This document shows positions 7,899 through 15,411 of a DNA stretch of 19,150 nt, in pieces. The stretch's first letter is position 1. Each line of letters opens with the position of its first letter. This DNA comes from Hyphomicrobium_A sp041659545. GTDB lineage: Bacteria > Pseudomonadota > Alphaproteobacteria > Rhizobiales > Hyphomicrobiaceae. The stretch lies in contig JBAZYB010000056.1 in the NCBI GenBank assembly GCA_041659545.1, forward strand, positions 1 through 19,150, written 5' to 3'. The position numbers were made by a program, and so were the translations under genes. Below the pieces are notes generated by a model. The model saw nothing but the letters and a program-made list of their open reading frames with translations, was not told the DNA's origin and made no database searches.

Positions 7899-9285
7899 AC
7901 GAATAACCCGCGCAGTTTCGACGACATCGTTTCGCGTCGCAGCGATTACGGTTGCGGCGTATCTGGCGTTTGCCGGGCTGGTCGTCGGCGTCTTGCTGTG
8001 GCAAACCAACCGCGTGCTGACGAGCCAGGTTCTGACGACGCTCGATGGCGAGGCCCAGCAATTGCGGGCGGAGGCGCAATCGGGGGGGACGGCGGCCCTT
8101 GTGCGTGCGGTTGAGACGCGCAGCACCTCCGGGGCGCCGGGCCTGTATTATCTGGGAGATGCGGAGGGAAGGAAGCTAGCCGGCAACCTCAGTCGGCTGC
8201 CGCCCGAGATCGCCAGTAATCCGTCAGGGGGCGTGTTTCGCTACTCGCCCGACATCGTGAGCGCAAAGGAGCAGCTCGCCGTTGCCATTCCCGTCAATGT
8301 GGGAAGTGGCTTGCAGCTCATCGTCGGCCGGGATGTCGAAGAGCAGCGACGCTTCGCCAGCGAGATGGGGACGGTCTATTTTCTTGCGCTGGGTTTTTTG
8401 ACCTTGGGTGGGCTGGTGGCTGGAATGGCGATCAGCCGTGTCGCGTTGCGTCGCATCGAGACAATCAACGCGGCTGCCCGTTCGATCATGGCCGGCGACA
8501 TGGCACGGCGAATCGTCGTCTCCGGGAGTGGGGACGAATACGACGCAATGGCCACAAACCTCAACGCGATGTTGGAGCGCATAGATGCGCTGATGAGCGG
8601 TTTGCGCGAAGTCTCCGACAACATTGCGCACGATCTGAAGACGCCGCTGACGCGCCTGCGCAATTCGGCCGAGGCGGCGCTGCGCGAGACAGGTGAGACG
8701 GCGTATCGGGAGGGACTGGAGCACACGATCGAAAAGGCCGATGAGCTGATCAAGACGTTCAACAGCCTGCTCCTGGTGGCGCGCTTGGAAGCAGGTGCAT
8801 TGGAAGGGAACGCAGAGACGTTCGATGTCGGCCGCGTGGTGTGCGATGTCGCCGAGCTTTACGAGCCGGTCGCCGAAGAGCGCGGCATGGATTTCAAGGT
8901 CGACGTGGATACCGGGCTGTGGGTGACGGGCAATCGGCAGCTGATCGTGCAGGCGGTGGTCAATCTCATCGAGAATGCCATCAAATATTCGGGAAAGGCG
9001 GAGGCGCGCGATGATGCAGAAATCGCAATCGACCTGCGCGATCACGACAAGAATGTTGAAATTATCGTCGCCGACAATGGCCCCGGGATCGCAGCAGAGG
9101 ACCGCGAACGCGTCTTGAAACGCTTCGTGCGTCTGGAAAAGAGCCGCACGGAGCCGGGAACAGGACTCGGTTTGAGCCTCGTGCAGGCTGTCGCGCGGTT
9201 GCATGGTGGGGCGGTCCGTCTCGAAGACAACTGTCCCGGGTTGCGTGTGGTGCTGACGCTTCCGAAGCACGCCGATGACCGCTAA
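7885..9285 (+). CDS. Membrane sensor histidine kinase
   Basis: This 466-residue inner-membrane kinase is the probable partner of the upstream regulator. Its order is membrane helix 1 (about 18-39), a periplasmic sensor of roughly 120 residues with no recognised ligand domain, helix 2 (about 164-183), HAMP linker (184-236), HisKA domain with phospho-His249 (NIAHDLKTPLTRLRNS), and HATPase domain. The ATPase part has an intact N box (VVNLIENAIKYS, 358-369), G1 (VADNGPGI, 395-402), F box and G2 (GTGLGLSLV, 425-433), so it should be active. I chose ATG at 7885, inside the end of the regulator gene; a longer frame from 7798 only adds residues encoded by the regulator's C-terminus. glnE starts 39 bases downstream. 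Confidence 0.94.
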   Translation: MALPERITRAVSTTSFRVAAITVAAYLAFAGLVVGVLLWQTNRVLTSQVLTTLDGEAQQLRAEAQSGGTAALVRAVETRSTSGAPGLYYLGDAEGRKLAGNLSRLPPEIASNPSGGVFRYSPDIVSAKEQLAVAIPVNVGSGLQLIVGRDVEEQRRFASEMGTVYFLALGFLTLGGLVAGMAISRVALRRIETINAAARSIMAGDMARRIVVSGSGDEYDAMATNLNAMLERIDALMSGLREVSDNIAHDLKTPLTRLRNSAEAALRETGETAYREGLEHTIEKADELIKTFNSLLLVARLEAGALEGNAETFDVGRVVCDVAELYEPVAEERGMDFKVDVDTGLWVTGNRQLIVQAVVNLIENAIKYSGKAEARDDAEIAIDLRDHDKNVEIIVADNGPGIAAEDRERVLKRFVRLEKSRTEPGTGLGLSLVQAVARLHGGAVRLEDNCPGLRVVLTLPKHADDR

Positions 9286-9324
9286 GAGGGAGGAGCTTAC
9301 TCCAACCTAAAGCGGACGCCGAAA

Positions 9325-12276
9325 ATGGCGAAGGAACGAGAAACAGAAAAGACCTTCGCCGAGCTTATCAGCGAAGCGCCCACGGCCCGCTCGGATGCCC
9401 GCTCGGCCGCGGCGCTGTCCGCGCTCAAAGAGTTCGTCGCCACAGACCAATCCCTCACTCCGCTGCGCGAAGTTCTGCAGCAACCGCGCGCCATGGCGCT
9501 GCTGGCGGGGGCGTTTAGCGGCTCGCCGTATCTCACGTCGCTCATCGAGCGCGAGCCACAGCGCCTGCAGCGCATCCTGACCCATCCTCCGGCAGAGCAT
9601 GCGGCGGCATTGAAGCGCGAGCTGGGAACGTGGCTCGAGACGGCTACAACGCGGGCGGAGGTCATGCGCGCCCTGCGCGTTTATAAGTCCGAGGTGGCGC
9701 TGTTGACGGCGCTTGCCGATCTTGGCGGGGTGTGGCCGGTTTCGAGTGTGACCGCGGCGCTGAGCGAATGCGCCGACACTGCGCTTGCGGGTGCGGTCGA
9801 CTTTCTTTTCCGGGAGGCCGCGGAACGCGGGAAGTGGCTGCCAGGCGTTGACGGCCGTATCTCGCCGGATGGCTACATCGTTTTGGCGATGGGCAAGCAC
9901 GGCGCCCGAGAGCTCAACTATTCGAGCGACATCGATCTCATCATCTTCTACGACCGCGATCGCATCCGTACGGCGCCGAACGTCGAGCCGCAGGGCTTCT
10001 TCGTGCGCCTGACGCGCGACCTTGTGCAGCTCATGGAGGAACGCACCGGCGACGGCTACGTGTTTCGTACCGATCTCAGATTGCGCCCTGACGCTGGGGC
10101 GACTCAGCTGGCGTTGTCGACGGAGGCAGCACTCATCTATTACGAGAGCTTCGGTCAGAATTGGGAGCGGGCGGCGCTCATCAAGGCGCGTGCGTGTGCG
10201 GGCGATATAGGGGCCGGGGAGGCGTTGCTCGCGGAGCTTGCGCCGTTCGTTTGGCGCAAATACCTCGACTACGCCGCCATTGCCGACGTGCACGCGATGA
10301 AACGGCAGATCATCGCGCATCGCGGTTTCGGGTCGATTGCGGTTGCCGGCCACAACATCAAGCTAGGCCGCGGCGGCATCCGCGAGATCGAATTCTTCGT
10401 GCAGACGCAGCAGCTCATCGCGGGTGGCCGCCAGCCGGACCTGCGATCGCGGCGCACCCTCGAGGCGATGACGCGACTTGTCGAGCGGGGCTGGATCAAG
10501 CCACGGGTCGCCAAGGAACTGAGTGAGGCCTATGTCTTTTTGCGTCGCATCGAGCACCGCCTGCAGATGGTGGCCGACGAGCAGACGCACGACATTCCGT
10601 CCGATCCGGCGCGCCTCGAAGGCTTTGCGCTGTTCTGCGGCTATCCGGATACGGCGGCATTCTCGCGCCAGCTGATCGCGCGGCTCGAGACGGTGCAGAA
10701 GCATTATGCAGCGCTGTTCGAGGATGCGCCGGTGCTGACCAGCGGCGGGGTCAACATGGTGTTTGCCGGCGAGAAGGATGACCCGGGCACCATCGCCGCG
10801 CTGAGGGAGATGGGCTATGCCCAACCATCCGAAGCGCTGGCGATGATCCGCGGCTGGCACCATGGGCGCTATCCTTCCGTCCGCAGCCCAAGAGCGCGCG
10901 AGCGTCTCACCGAGGTGCAGCCGCTGCTCGTGCATGCGCTGGCCGATACCGCCGATCCCGATCGGGCCTTGGCGAGTTTCGATCGCTTCATTGCCGAGCT
11001 ACCGGCCGGCGTGCAGCTGTTCTCGCTGCTACGTGCAAATCCCGGGCTGTTGCGCCTGCTCGCCGACATCATGGGCTCGGCTCCCCGCCTGTCGCGCATC
11101 CTGTCGCGTCGGCGACGGTTGCTCGATGCCGTTCTTGACCCTGGCACGCTGGGAACCTTGCCGTCCGCAGAGGAACTCGACCGGCTCATCGCGGCGGAAA
11201 TCGGCGGCGGTGGCGAGCACGACATGCAATACGTGCTCGATCGGGCGCGTGTCGTCGGTAGCGAGCAACAGTTTCTCATTGGCGTGCGGGTGCTCTCTGG
11301 TGCCATCAAGGCGAACCAGGCAGGCGATGCCTATGCACTGCTCGCCGAACGGCTGATCAATGCCCTCAAAGACGCTGTCGAGCGTGAGCTGATACGCGTG
11401 CACGGGAAGGTGGCCGGCGGCGGCGCGGCCATTCTCGCCATGGGCAAGCTGGGGGGACGCGAGATGACGGCATCCTCCGATATCGACCTGATCCTCATCT
11501 ATGATTTCGACGGCGCGGTCATCCAGTCGGACGGCGAGCGTCCGCTGTCGCCGATGCAATACTACGCGCGCCTAACGCAGCGACTGATCACGGCGTTGTC
11601 GGCAGCGACGGCGGAAGGTGCGCTGTTTGAGGTGGATATGCGACTGCGGCCATCAGGTCAGCAGGGACCTGTCGCCACGCAGCTCAAGACCTTCGTCGAC
11701 TATCAACGCAACGAGGCATGGACCTGGGAGCATATGGCGCTGACCCGGGCGCGCGCGATCGCGGGGCCGGCGGAACTGCGGGCAGAGGTCGAGACCGCGG
11801 TACGCCAATCGCTCGTGTGGGGGCGCGATCGATCGAAGATCGCGGCGGATGTGATCGACATGCGCGAGCGCATCTTCAAAGAGAAGGGTAGCCAGGACAT
11901 CTGGGAGCTGAAGCAGGTTCGCGGTGGGCTCGTCGACGTGGAGTTCATTGCTCAGTACCTGCAACTTGTCAGTGCGGCCGACTATCCCGAGGTGCTGGAT
12001 CCCAATACCTTGGAGGCCTACCGCAAGCTTCGCGATGCGGGAATACTTGCCCCCGAGCACGCGGAAGTGCTCATTCCGACCACCCGCCTCCTGCATGATC
12101 TGACGCAGATTCTGCGACTGTGCCTAGAGGGGCGGTTCGATCCGACAACGGCCCCCTCGGGCCTCAAGGAGTTGCTGGCGCGGGCCGGCGATGCGGCGAA
12201 TTTCAGTGAATTGGAAGAACGTCTGCGAGTTCGGCTGGCAAGGGTCGCAGAGCTGTTTGGGGTCCTCGTCGCGTGA
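9325..12276 (+). CDS. glnE: Bifunctional glutamine synthetase adenylyltransferase/adenylyl-removing enzyme
   Basis: GlnE attaches AMP to, and removes it from, a tyrosine of glutamine synthetase, turning it down or up in response to PII proteins and glutamine. The 983-residue protein has the expected duplicated nucleotidyltransferase plan. The N-terminal (adenylyl-removing) site is GKHGARELNYSSDIDLIIFY (190-209). The C-terminal (adenylylating) site is GKLGGREMTASSDIDLILIY (about 706-725). Both keep the SSDIDL metal-binding aspartates. The helical linkers with RIEHRLQ and EIEFFVQ are typical. The length fits the family. ATG at 9325 is the only sensible start. The ribosome binding site is poor: the good GGGAGGAG is at 9288-9295, about 30 bases away. 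It probably shares a transcript with the two-component genes. Confidence 0.97.
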   Translation: MAKERETEKTFAELISEAPTARSDARSAAALSALKEFVATDQSLTPLREVLQQPRAMALLAGAFSGSPYLTSLIEREPQRLQRILTHPPAEHAAALKRELGTWLETATTRAEVMRALRVYKSEVALLTALADLGGVWPVSSVTAALSECADTALAGAVDFLFREAAERGKWLPGVDGRISPDGYIVLAMGKHGARELNYSSDIDLIIFYDRDRIRTAPNVEPQGFFVRLTRDLVQLMEERTGDGYVFRTDLRLRPDAGATQLALSTEAALIYYESFGQNWERAALIKARACAGDIGAGEALLAELAPFVWRKYLDYAAIADVHAMKRQIIAHRGFGSIAVAGHNIKLGRGGIREIEFFVQTQQLIAGGRQPDLRSRRTLEAMTRLVERGWIKPRVAKELSEAYVFLRRIEHRLQMVADEQTHDIPSDPARLEGFALFCGYPDTAAFSRQLIARLETVQKHYAALFEDAPVLTSGGVNMVFAGEKDDPGTIAALREMGYAQPSEALAMIRGWHHGRYPSVRSPRARERLTEVQPLLVHALADTADPDRALASFDRFIAELPAGVQLFSLLRANPGLLRLLADIMGSAPRLSRILSRRRRLLDAVLDPGTLGTLPSAEELDRLIAAEIGGGGEHDMQYVLDRARVVGSEQQFLIGVRVLSGAIKANQAGDAYALLAERLINALKDAVERELIRVHGKVAGGGAAILAMGKLGGREMTASSDIDLILIYDFDGAVIQSDGERPLSPMQYYARLTQRLITALSAATAEGALFEVDMRLRPSGQQGPVATQLKTFVDYQRNEAWTWEHMALTRARAIAGPAELRAEVETAVRQSLVWGRDRSKIAADVIDMRERIFKEKGSQDIWELKQVRGGLVDVEFIAQYLQLVSAADYPEVLDPNTLEAYRKLRDAGILAPEHAEVLIPTTRLLHDLTQILRLCLEGRFDPTTAPSGLKELLARAGDAANFSELEERLRVRLARVAELFGVLVA

Positions 12277-12498
12277 AGATTTGGGGATCATTTCCTCTCT
12301 GGAGCGGTCGGCGACGGATTCACCTTATCTGCCCCGTTCCTACCAACAATAAGGGCATCCAGGCCGTCAACCGAAGGCGCCAAAAGGTCATAGAACGGGC
12401 CGATCCGGCGCTAGAGTGGGAGCGATCATCAGGTGGCCGTGTCGAGGCAGGCAGTGGCGGTAGAAAGGGTAGGGCCCGGGATTCCGGGCGGTCGCGTC

Positions 12499-13074
12499 AT
12501 GGGGGCTGAAGCGAGAGAAGACGCGGCCCTGGTGGCGGCTGCCGCCGGCGGTGACGCGGCGGCGTTCCGATCCCTTGTCGATCGTCATCTCTCCGGAGTG
12601 ATCGCCGTGGCGCGGCGGATGCTGCGGGATGAAGCCGAGGCCGAGGACGTGGCGCAGGAGGCCATGTTGCGCCTATGGCGTTCGGCCGAGGGTCTGGATG
12701 TCGGCGCGCTGGGGTTACGGCCTTGGCTGCGGCGGGTTGTTTCGAACCTTTGCGTGGACCGCATGCGCTCGGGCAAACGGCTGGTGGTTGTGGACGAGGT
12801 GCCGGAGCAGGCCGAGCAGGCAACGCAACAGTCAGAGCTCGAGGCGCAAGATACCAGCCAGCGGGTCGACGCAGCACTGAAGGCGCTGCCCGACCGGCAG
12901 CGGACGGCGCTCACGCTCTTCCATTACGAGGGGCTGAGCCAGATCGAGATTGGCCAGATCATGGGCATTTCAGACGAGGCGGTGGAGTCCCTCCTCGCCA
13001 GAGCCCGAAGGAGCCTCAAGGCATCGCTCCGTGATGAGCTGCAAGAGCTTCTAGCGGACGCACAGCACGAGTAG
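12499..13074 (+). CDS. ECF-type RNA polymerase sigma factor
   Basis: The product is 191 residues. Region 2 runs from LVAAAAGGDAAAFRSLVDRH through MLRDEAEAEDVAQEAMLRLW to the DNA-binding PWLRRVVSNLCVDRMRSG. A short acidic linker follows. Region 4 (ALPDRQRTALTLFHYEGLS, then MGISDEAVESLLARARRSLK) is a helix-turn-helix. There is no region 3, as expected for extracytoplasmic-function factors. ATG at 12499 fits the usual length. A GTG at 12433 would add 22 residues and has GGGAG about 10 bases upstream, so the start is uncertain. The 222 bases between glnE and this ATG hold no clear gene and presumably the promoter. It leads a three-gene cassette with a candidate anti-sigma and a periplasmic sensor. 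Confidence 0.93.
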   Translation: MGAEAREDAALVAAAAGGDAAAFRSLVDRHLSGVIAVARRMLRDEAEAEDVAQEAMLRLWRSAEGLDVGALGLRPWLRRVVSNLCVDRMRSGKRLVVVDEVPEQAEQATQQSELEAQDTSQRVDAALKALPDRQRTALTLFHYEGLSQIEIGQIMGISDEAVESLLARARRSLKASLRDELQELLADAQHE

Positions 13075-13107
13075 TACGGCGAAGACCTTTAAAGCGAGAC
13101 CAAGACG

Positions 13108-13653
13108 ATGACGAGCAAAGACAGACGGGCAGAGGAACGGGCAGCACTCCAGCAGCTGCTTGAAATCCATGGTGCCGATCGTACGCGGTGGCCGGCTCGC
13201 GAGCGCTTGAGGTTTGCCAGTGCGATCAGCGAAGATGAGGCGTCGGCTTCTCTCATGGCCGAGGCCGAGGCACTCGATCGGCTGCTTGATCGGGCGCCGC
13301 GTGCCAGCGAAGCCAGCCTCGAGGCATTGAAGGAACGCATCGTTGCTGCGGCATTGCGCTCGCAGCCTCCGCGGCTGGCGGCAGTCGCTGGCGGCAAGGC
13401 GGCGCCGGCTAAGCCGTTGGCCGGGCCGTCGCGTCATCGGGCATGGCTGGCGAACGTCGGAGAATGGCCGGCGGCGGCTGTGCTCGCCGCATCGTTGGTG
13501 CTGGGCGTGATGCTCGGCTCGGCCGGTACGCTCGATTCGGCTATGCGAGAAGTTGCGAGTGTAACCGGTCTCAATGCAGTGGCGGTCGCTGACACCGCAC
13601 ACTTGGCGCTGGGCGAGGATGTCCTGGGCTCGAGCGACGAGGATCTCCTATGA
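13108..13653 (+). CDS. Single-pass membrane protein of unnamed family, candidate anti-sigma factor
   Basis: This is a 181-residue protein with no recognised enzymatic motif. Residues 1-116 are charged, helical and probably cytoplasmic, containing LLEIHGADRTRWP (17-29). This GAD-x-x-RWP signature I associate with small proteins beside ECF sigma genes in alphaproteobacteria. One membrane helix follows (about 121-139, PAAAVLAASLVLGVMLGSA), then a periplasmic tail of about 40 residues ending in acidic SSDEDLL. A cytoplasmic N-terminus with a single membrane helix is the topology of short anti-sigma factors. It has no zinc-binding HxxxCxxC motif of the ZAS type. It lies 33 bases after the sigma gene and overlaps the sensor gene (ATGA). 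The anti-sigma role is inference from position and topology. Confidence 0.8.
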   Translation: MTSKDRRAEERAALQQLLEIHGADRTRWPARERLRFASAISEDEASASLMAEAEALDRLLDRAPRASEASLEALKERIVAAALRSQPPRLAAVAGGKAAPAKPLAGPSRHRAWLANVGEWPAAAVLAASLVLGVMLGSAGTLDSAMREVASVTGLNAVAVADTAHLALGEDVLGSSDEDLL

Positions 13654-14129
13654 GCGACACCACGACCACGACCTCGCGCTTTTCGCCGCGTTTTTTACGT
13701 TGGCTGCTGATCGGCTCTCTGGCACTCAACGTGCTCATTATCGGAGCGGTGGTCAGCACCCTTTGCGTGGCTCATTTTGGAGGGGGGCATGCGGGGCCTG
13801 GCTTTAGAGGCTCATTGCTGCTGGGGTTTGCGCGTACGCTGCCGCGCGAACGCGCCGACATCGTTCGCCAGAAGATCGCCGATGCGCAGCCCAATCTTGA
13901 AACGTTGCGGCGCGGTATGCGTGATGCGCGTGCGGGTGTGCGGGCGGCATTGAGTGCCCAACAATTCGATCAGGCGAAGTTGGATTCGGCCCTCGAAGGG
14001 ATTGTTACTGCCGAAGCCAACGAGGCGCGCGGCAAGACAGCATTGTTTGCCGAGACCGTCGGCGTGTTGACGCCCGAGGAGCGCATTCAGCTGCACCAGT
14101 GGCTCCAGGAGCGGCGCCCGCTTCGCTGA
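13650..14129 (+). CDS. Periplasmic metal-sensor-like protein (CnrX/Spy-type helical hairpin)
   Basis: The 159-residue protein has a short cytoplasmic N-terminus, one membrane anchor (about 15-36) and a periplasmic all-helical domain. The latter carries repeated arginine/alanine-rich helices (RTLPRERADIVRQKIADAQP and RRGMRDARAGVRAALSAQQF) and the terminal LTPEERIQLHQWL. The LTPE(E/Q)R element and helical-hairpin layout recall the Metal_resist group that includes CnrX, ZraP and Spy/CpxP. Just past the membrane lie Cys39, His42 and His47, with His149 near the end: possible metal ligands. Next to a sigma factor and a one-helix membrane protein it resembles the CnrH/CnrY/CnrX logic, in which the periplasmic sensor controls the anti-sigma. 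Metal binding is not proved by the sequence. Confidence 0.82.
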   Translation: MSDTTTTTSRFSPRFLRWLLIGSLALNVLIIGAVVSTLCVAHFGGGHAGPGFRGSLLLGFARTLPRERADIVRQKIADAQPNLETLRRGMRDARAGVRAALSAQQFDQAKLDSALEGIVTAEANEARGKTALFAETVGVLTPEERIQLHQWLQERRPLR

Positions 14130-14148
14130 TAGCGATCGAGGGCCCACC

Positions 14149-15273
14149 TCAGCTGGCAAAAGCGGTCGCGTATTGGCGCGACTGCCAGGCGGGAGCGCTT
14201 GTGCTGGTGAAGAAATCCGGCTGAACGGCGCGGTCGAGCACCGTAACGGCGCTCCAGCCGCCGGCCGGGGTCTCGATCTCCAGCAGTGACGTGCCCTGCA
14301 TTTCCAGAAGCGTGCGCGCAAGACAGATCGCGAGCGAGCCGGTTCGCGGCGCCGAAGCGTTGCGTCCGCCATTGACCGAAAGCACGATCTCGATGAGTTC
14401 GCCGTCGGCGACGGCGAGGAGCGAAATGTGCGCTCCCGGAAGGGCGCGATCGATGCCCTCGGAAAGCATATTGACCAGGATCTGCCGCAGTGCGCGCGCC
14501 TCGCTGAGCACCTCAATCTCAACCGGCACTGTGGCTGAGAGATGCACGTTATTGGCCGCTGCCTTGCGTTCCAGAGCCGTCCAGGCATCAGAGACCGCGT
14601 GGTCGAGCGTGCTGGCGACGGGCGCCTCGGCGGTTCGTGGGTTGGTGAGCAGGCTGGTCAGGGCCAGCGTGTCCTCGGCGGATTTCAGCAAGTCGCCGGC
14701 GCTGTCGCGAATGTAGCCCACGTAGTCCTGGTATCGGCCGCTGCCGAGTGGTCCGAACATCTCAAGTGCCATCACCTCGGAAAATCCGATGACAGCGTTG
14801 AGTGGGGTACGCAACTCATGGTGGATTCGAGCCATCAGCTCGGCCCAGTCGTGTGGCGGCGGCGCGGGACAGTGTTGCTGGTGCGGGACGAGACGAGCAG
14901 AGGTGAGGTGTTGGCGCGGCTCATAACCCGGGGCGCTGTCGGTCTTGGGGGAATGGTCAGCCGGGGGGGCGTCGGTAACGATGGGGTTGTTGGGTCGCAG
15001 TGAGCTGATGGTGCTCGCCAGATTGGCACCTGTGCCGAGGACGGCCAGGGCAATGCCGCTCATCAGCAGGATCGCGGTGAGCAGACTTGTGGGGAGCAGC
15101 GGGGCGAGGATTCCGAGGCTGATGGCAGACAGGGAGAGGAAAAGGGCGGGGCGTGCACGCAGCGCCGACCGGCGCACGGCAACCGAAAGGAAGCGTGCCG
15201 GTTTCGACCGCGCCATGGAGAGGTCCGCCATAGATGGCCGCGCGCGCAGGCAGGCGGACGTAGTCCACGCCAT
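14149..15273 (-). CDS. Membrane histidine-kinase-like protein with degenerate ATP-binding domain
   Basis: The 374-residue product has a basic N-terminus, two closely spaced membrane helices (about 43-60 and 64-84), a proline-rich linker (95-140) and a HisKA dimerisation helix with phospho-acceptor His152 (RIHHELRTPLNAVIGFSEVM). The C-terminal part keeps the outline of a HATPase domain, but the N box reads LVNMLSEGIDRAL (second Asn lost), there is no DxGxG in the G1 position (SVNGGRNASAP) and no GxGLGL in G2 (TGSLAICLARTLL). It may therefore bind ATP poorly or not at all and act as a phosphatase, phosphotransferase or scaffold. GGGGGA upstream supports the start at 15273. No response regulator is adjacent. 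It is convergent with the ECF cassette, 19 bases apart, without an evident terminator. Confidence 0.85.
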   Translation of the reverse strand: MAWTTSACLRARPSMADLSMARSKPARFLSVAVRRSALRARPALFLSLSAISLGILAPLLPTSLLTAILLMSGIALAVLGTGANLASTISSLRPNNPIVTDAPPADHSPKTDSAPGYEPRQHLTSARLVPHQQHCPAPPPHDWAELMARIHHELRTPLNAVIGFSEVMALEMFGPLGSGRYQDYVGYIRDSAGDLLKSAEDTLALTSLLTNPRTAEAPVASTLDHAVSDAWTALERKAAANNVHLSATVPVEIEVLSEARALRQILVNMLSEGIDRALPGAHISLLAVADGELIEIVLSVNGGRNASAPRTGSLAICLARTLLEMQGTSLLEIETPAGGWSAVTVLDRAVQPDFFTSTSAPAWQSRQYATAFAS

Positions 15274-15372
15274 TCTTATCCCCCGAATTGTATCTGAATG
15301 ACTTGCGGACCTGAGCGAATCCGCTACCCCGAATCACCACAATCAGTTCACACCATCGCGAATCGGCTGTCG

Positions 15373-15388
15373 AGGGCGTTTAAGCCCT
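15373..15388. terminator. Small hairpin downstream of pepN
   Basis: AGGGC (15373-15377) and GCCCT (15384-15388) form a 5-bp stem with a six-base loop, 24 bases past the pepN stop on the minus strand. On the minus strand it is not followed by a T-run, so termination is uncertain. The rest of the 138-bp gap before the kinase-like gene should hold that gene's promoter if transcription stops here. Confidence 0.25.
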
Positions 15389-15411
15389 TAGGCGCCATAA
15401 TTTTTCCGGTG

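Noticed and set aside
12273..12509. 78-codon frame overlapping the glnE stop by four bases
   Set aside because: The GTGA overlap looks operon-like, but the translation is low-complexity Arg/Gly-rich and runs into the sigma factor start.
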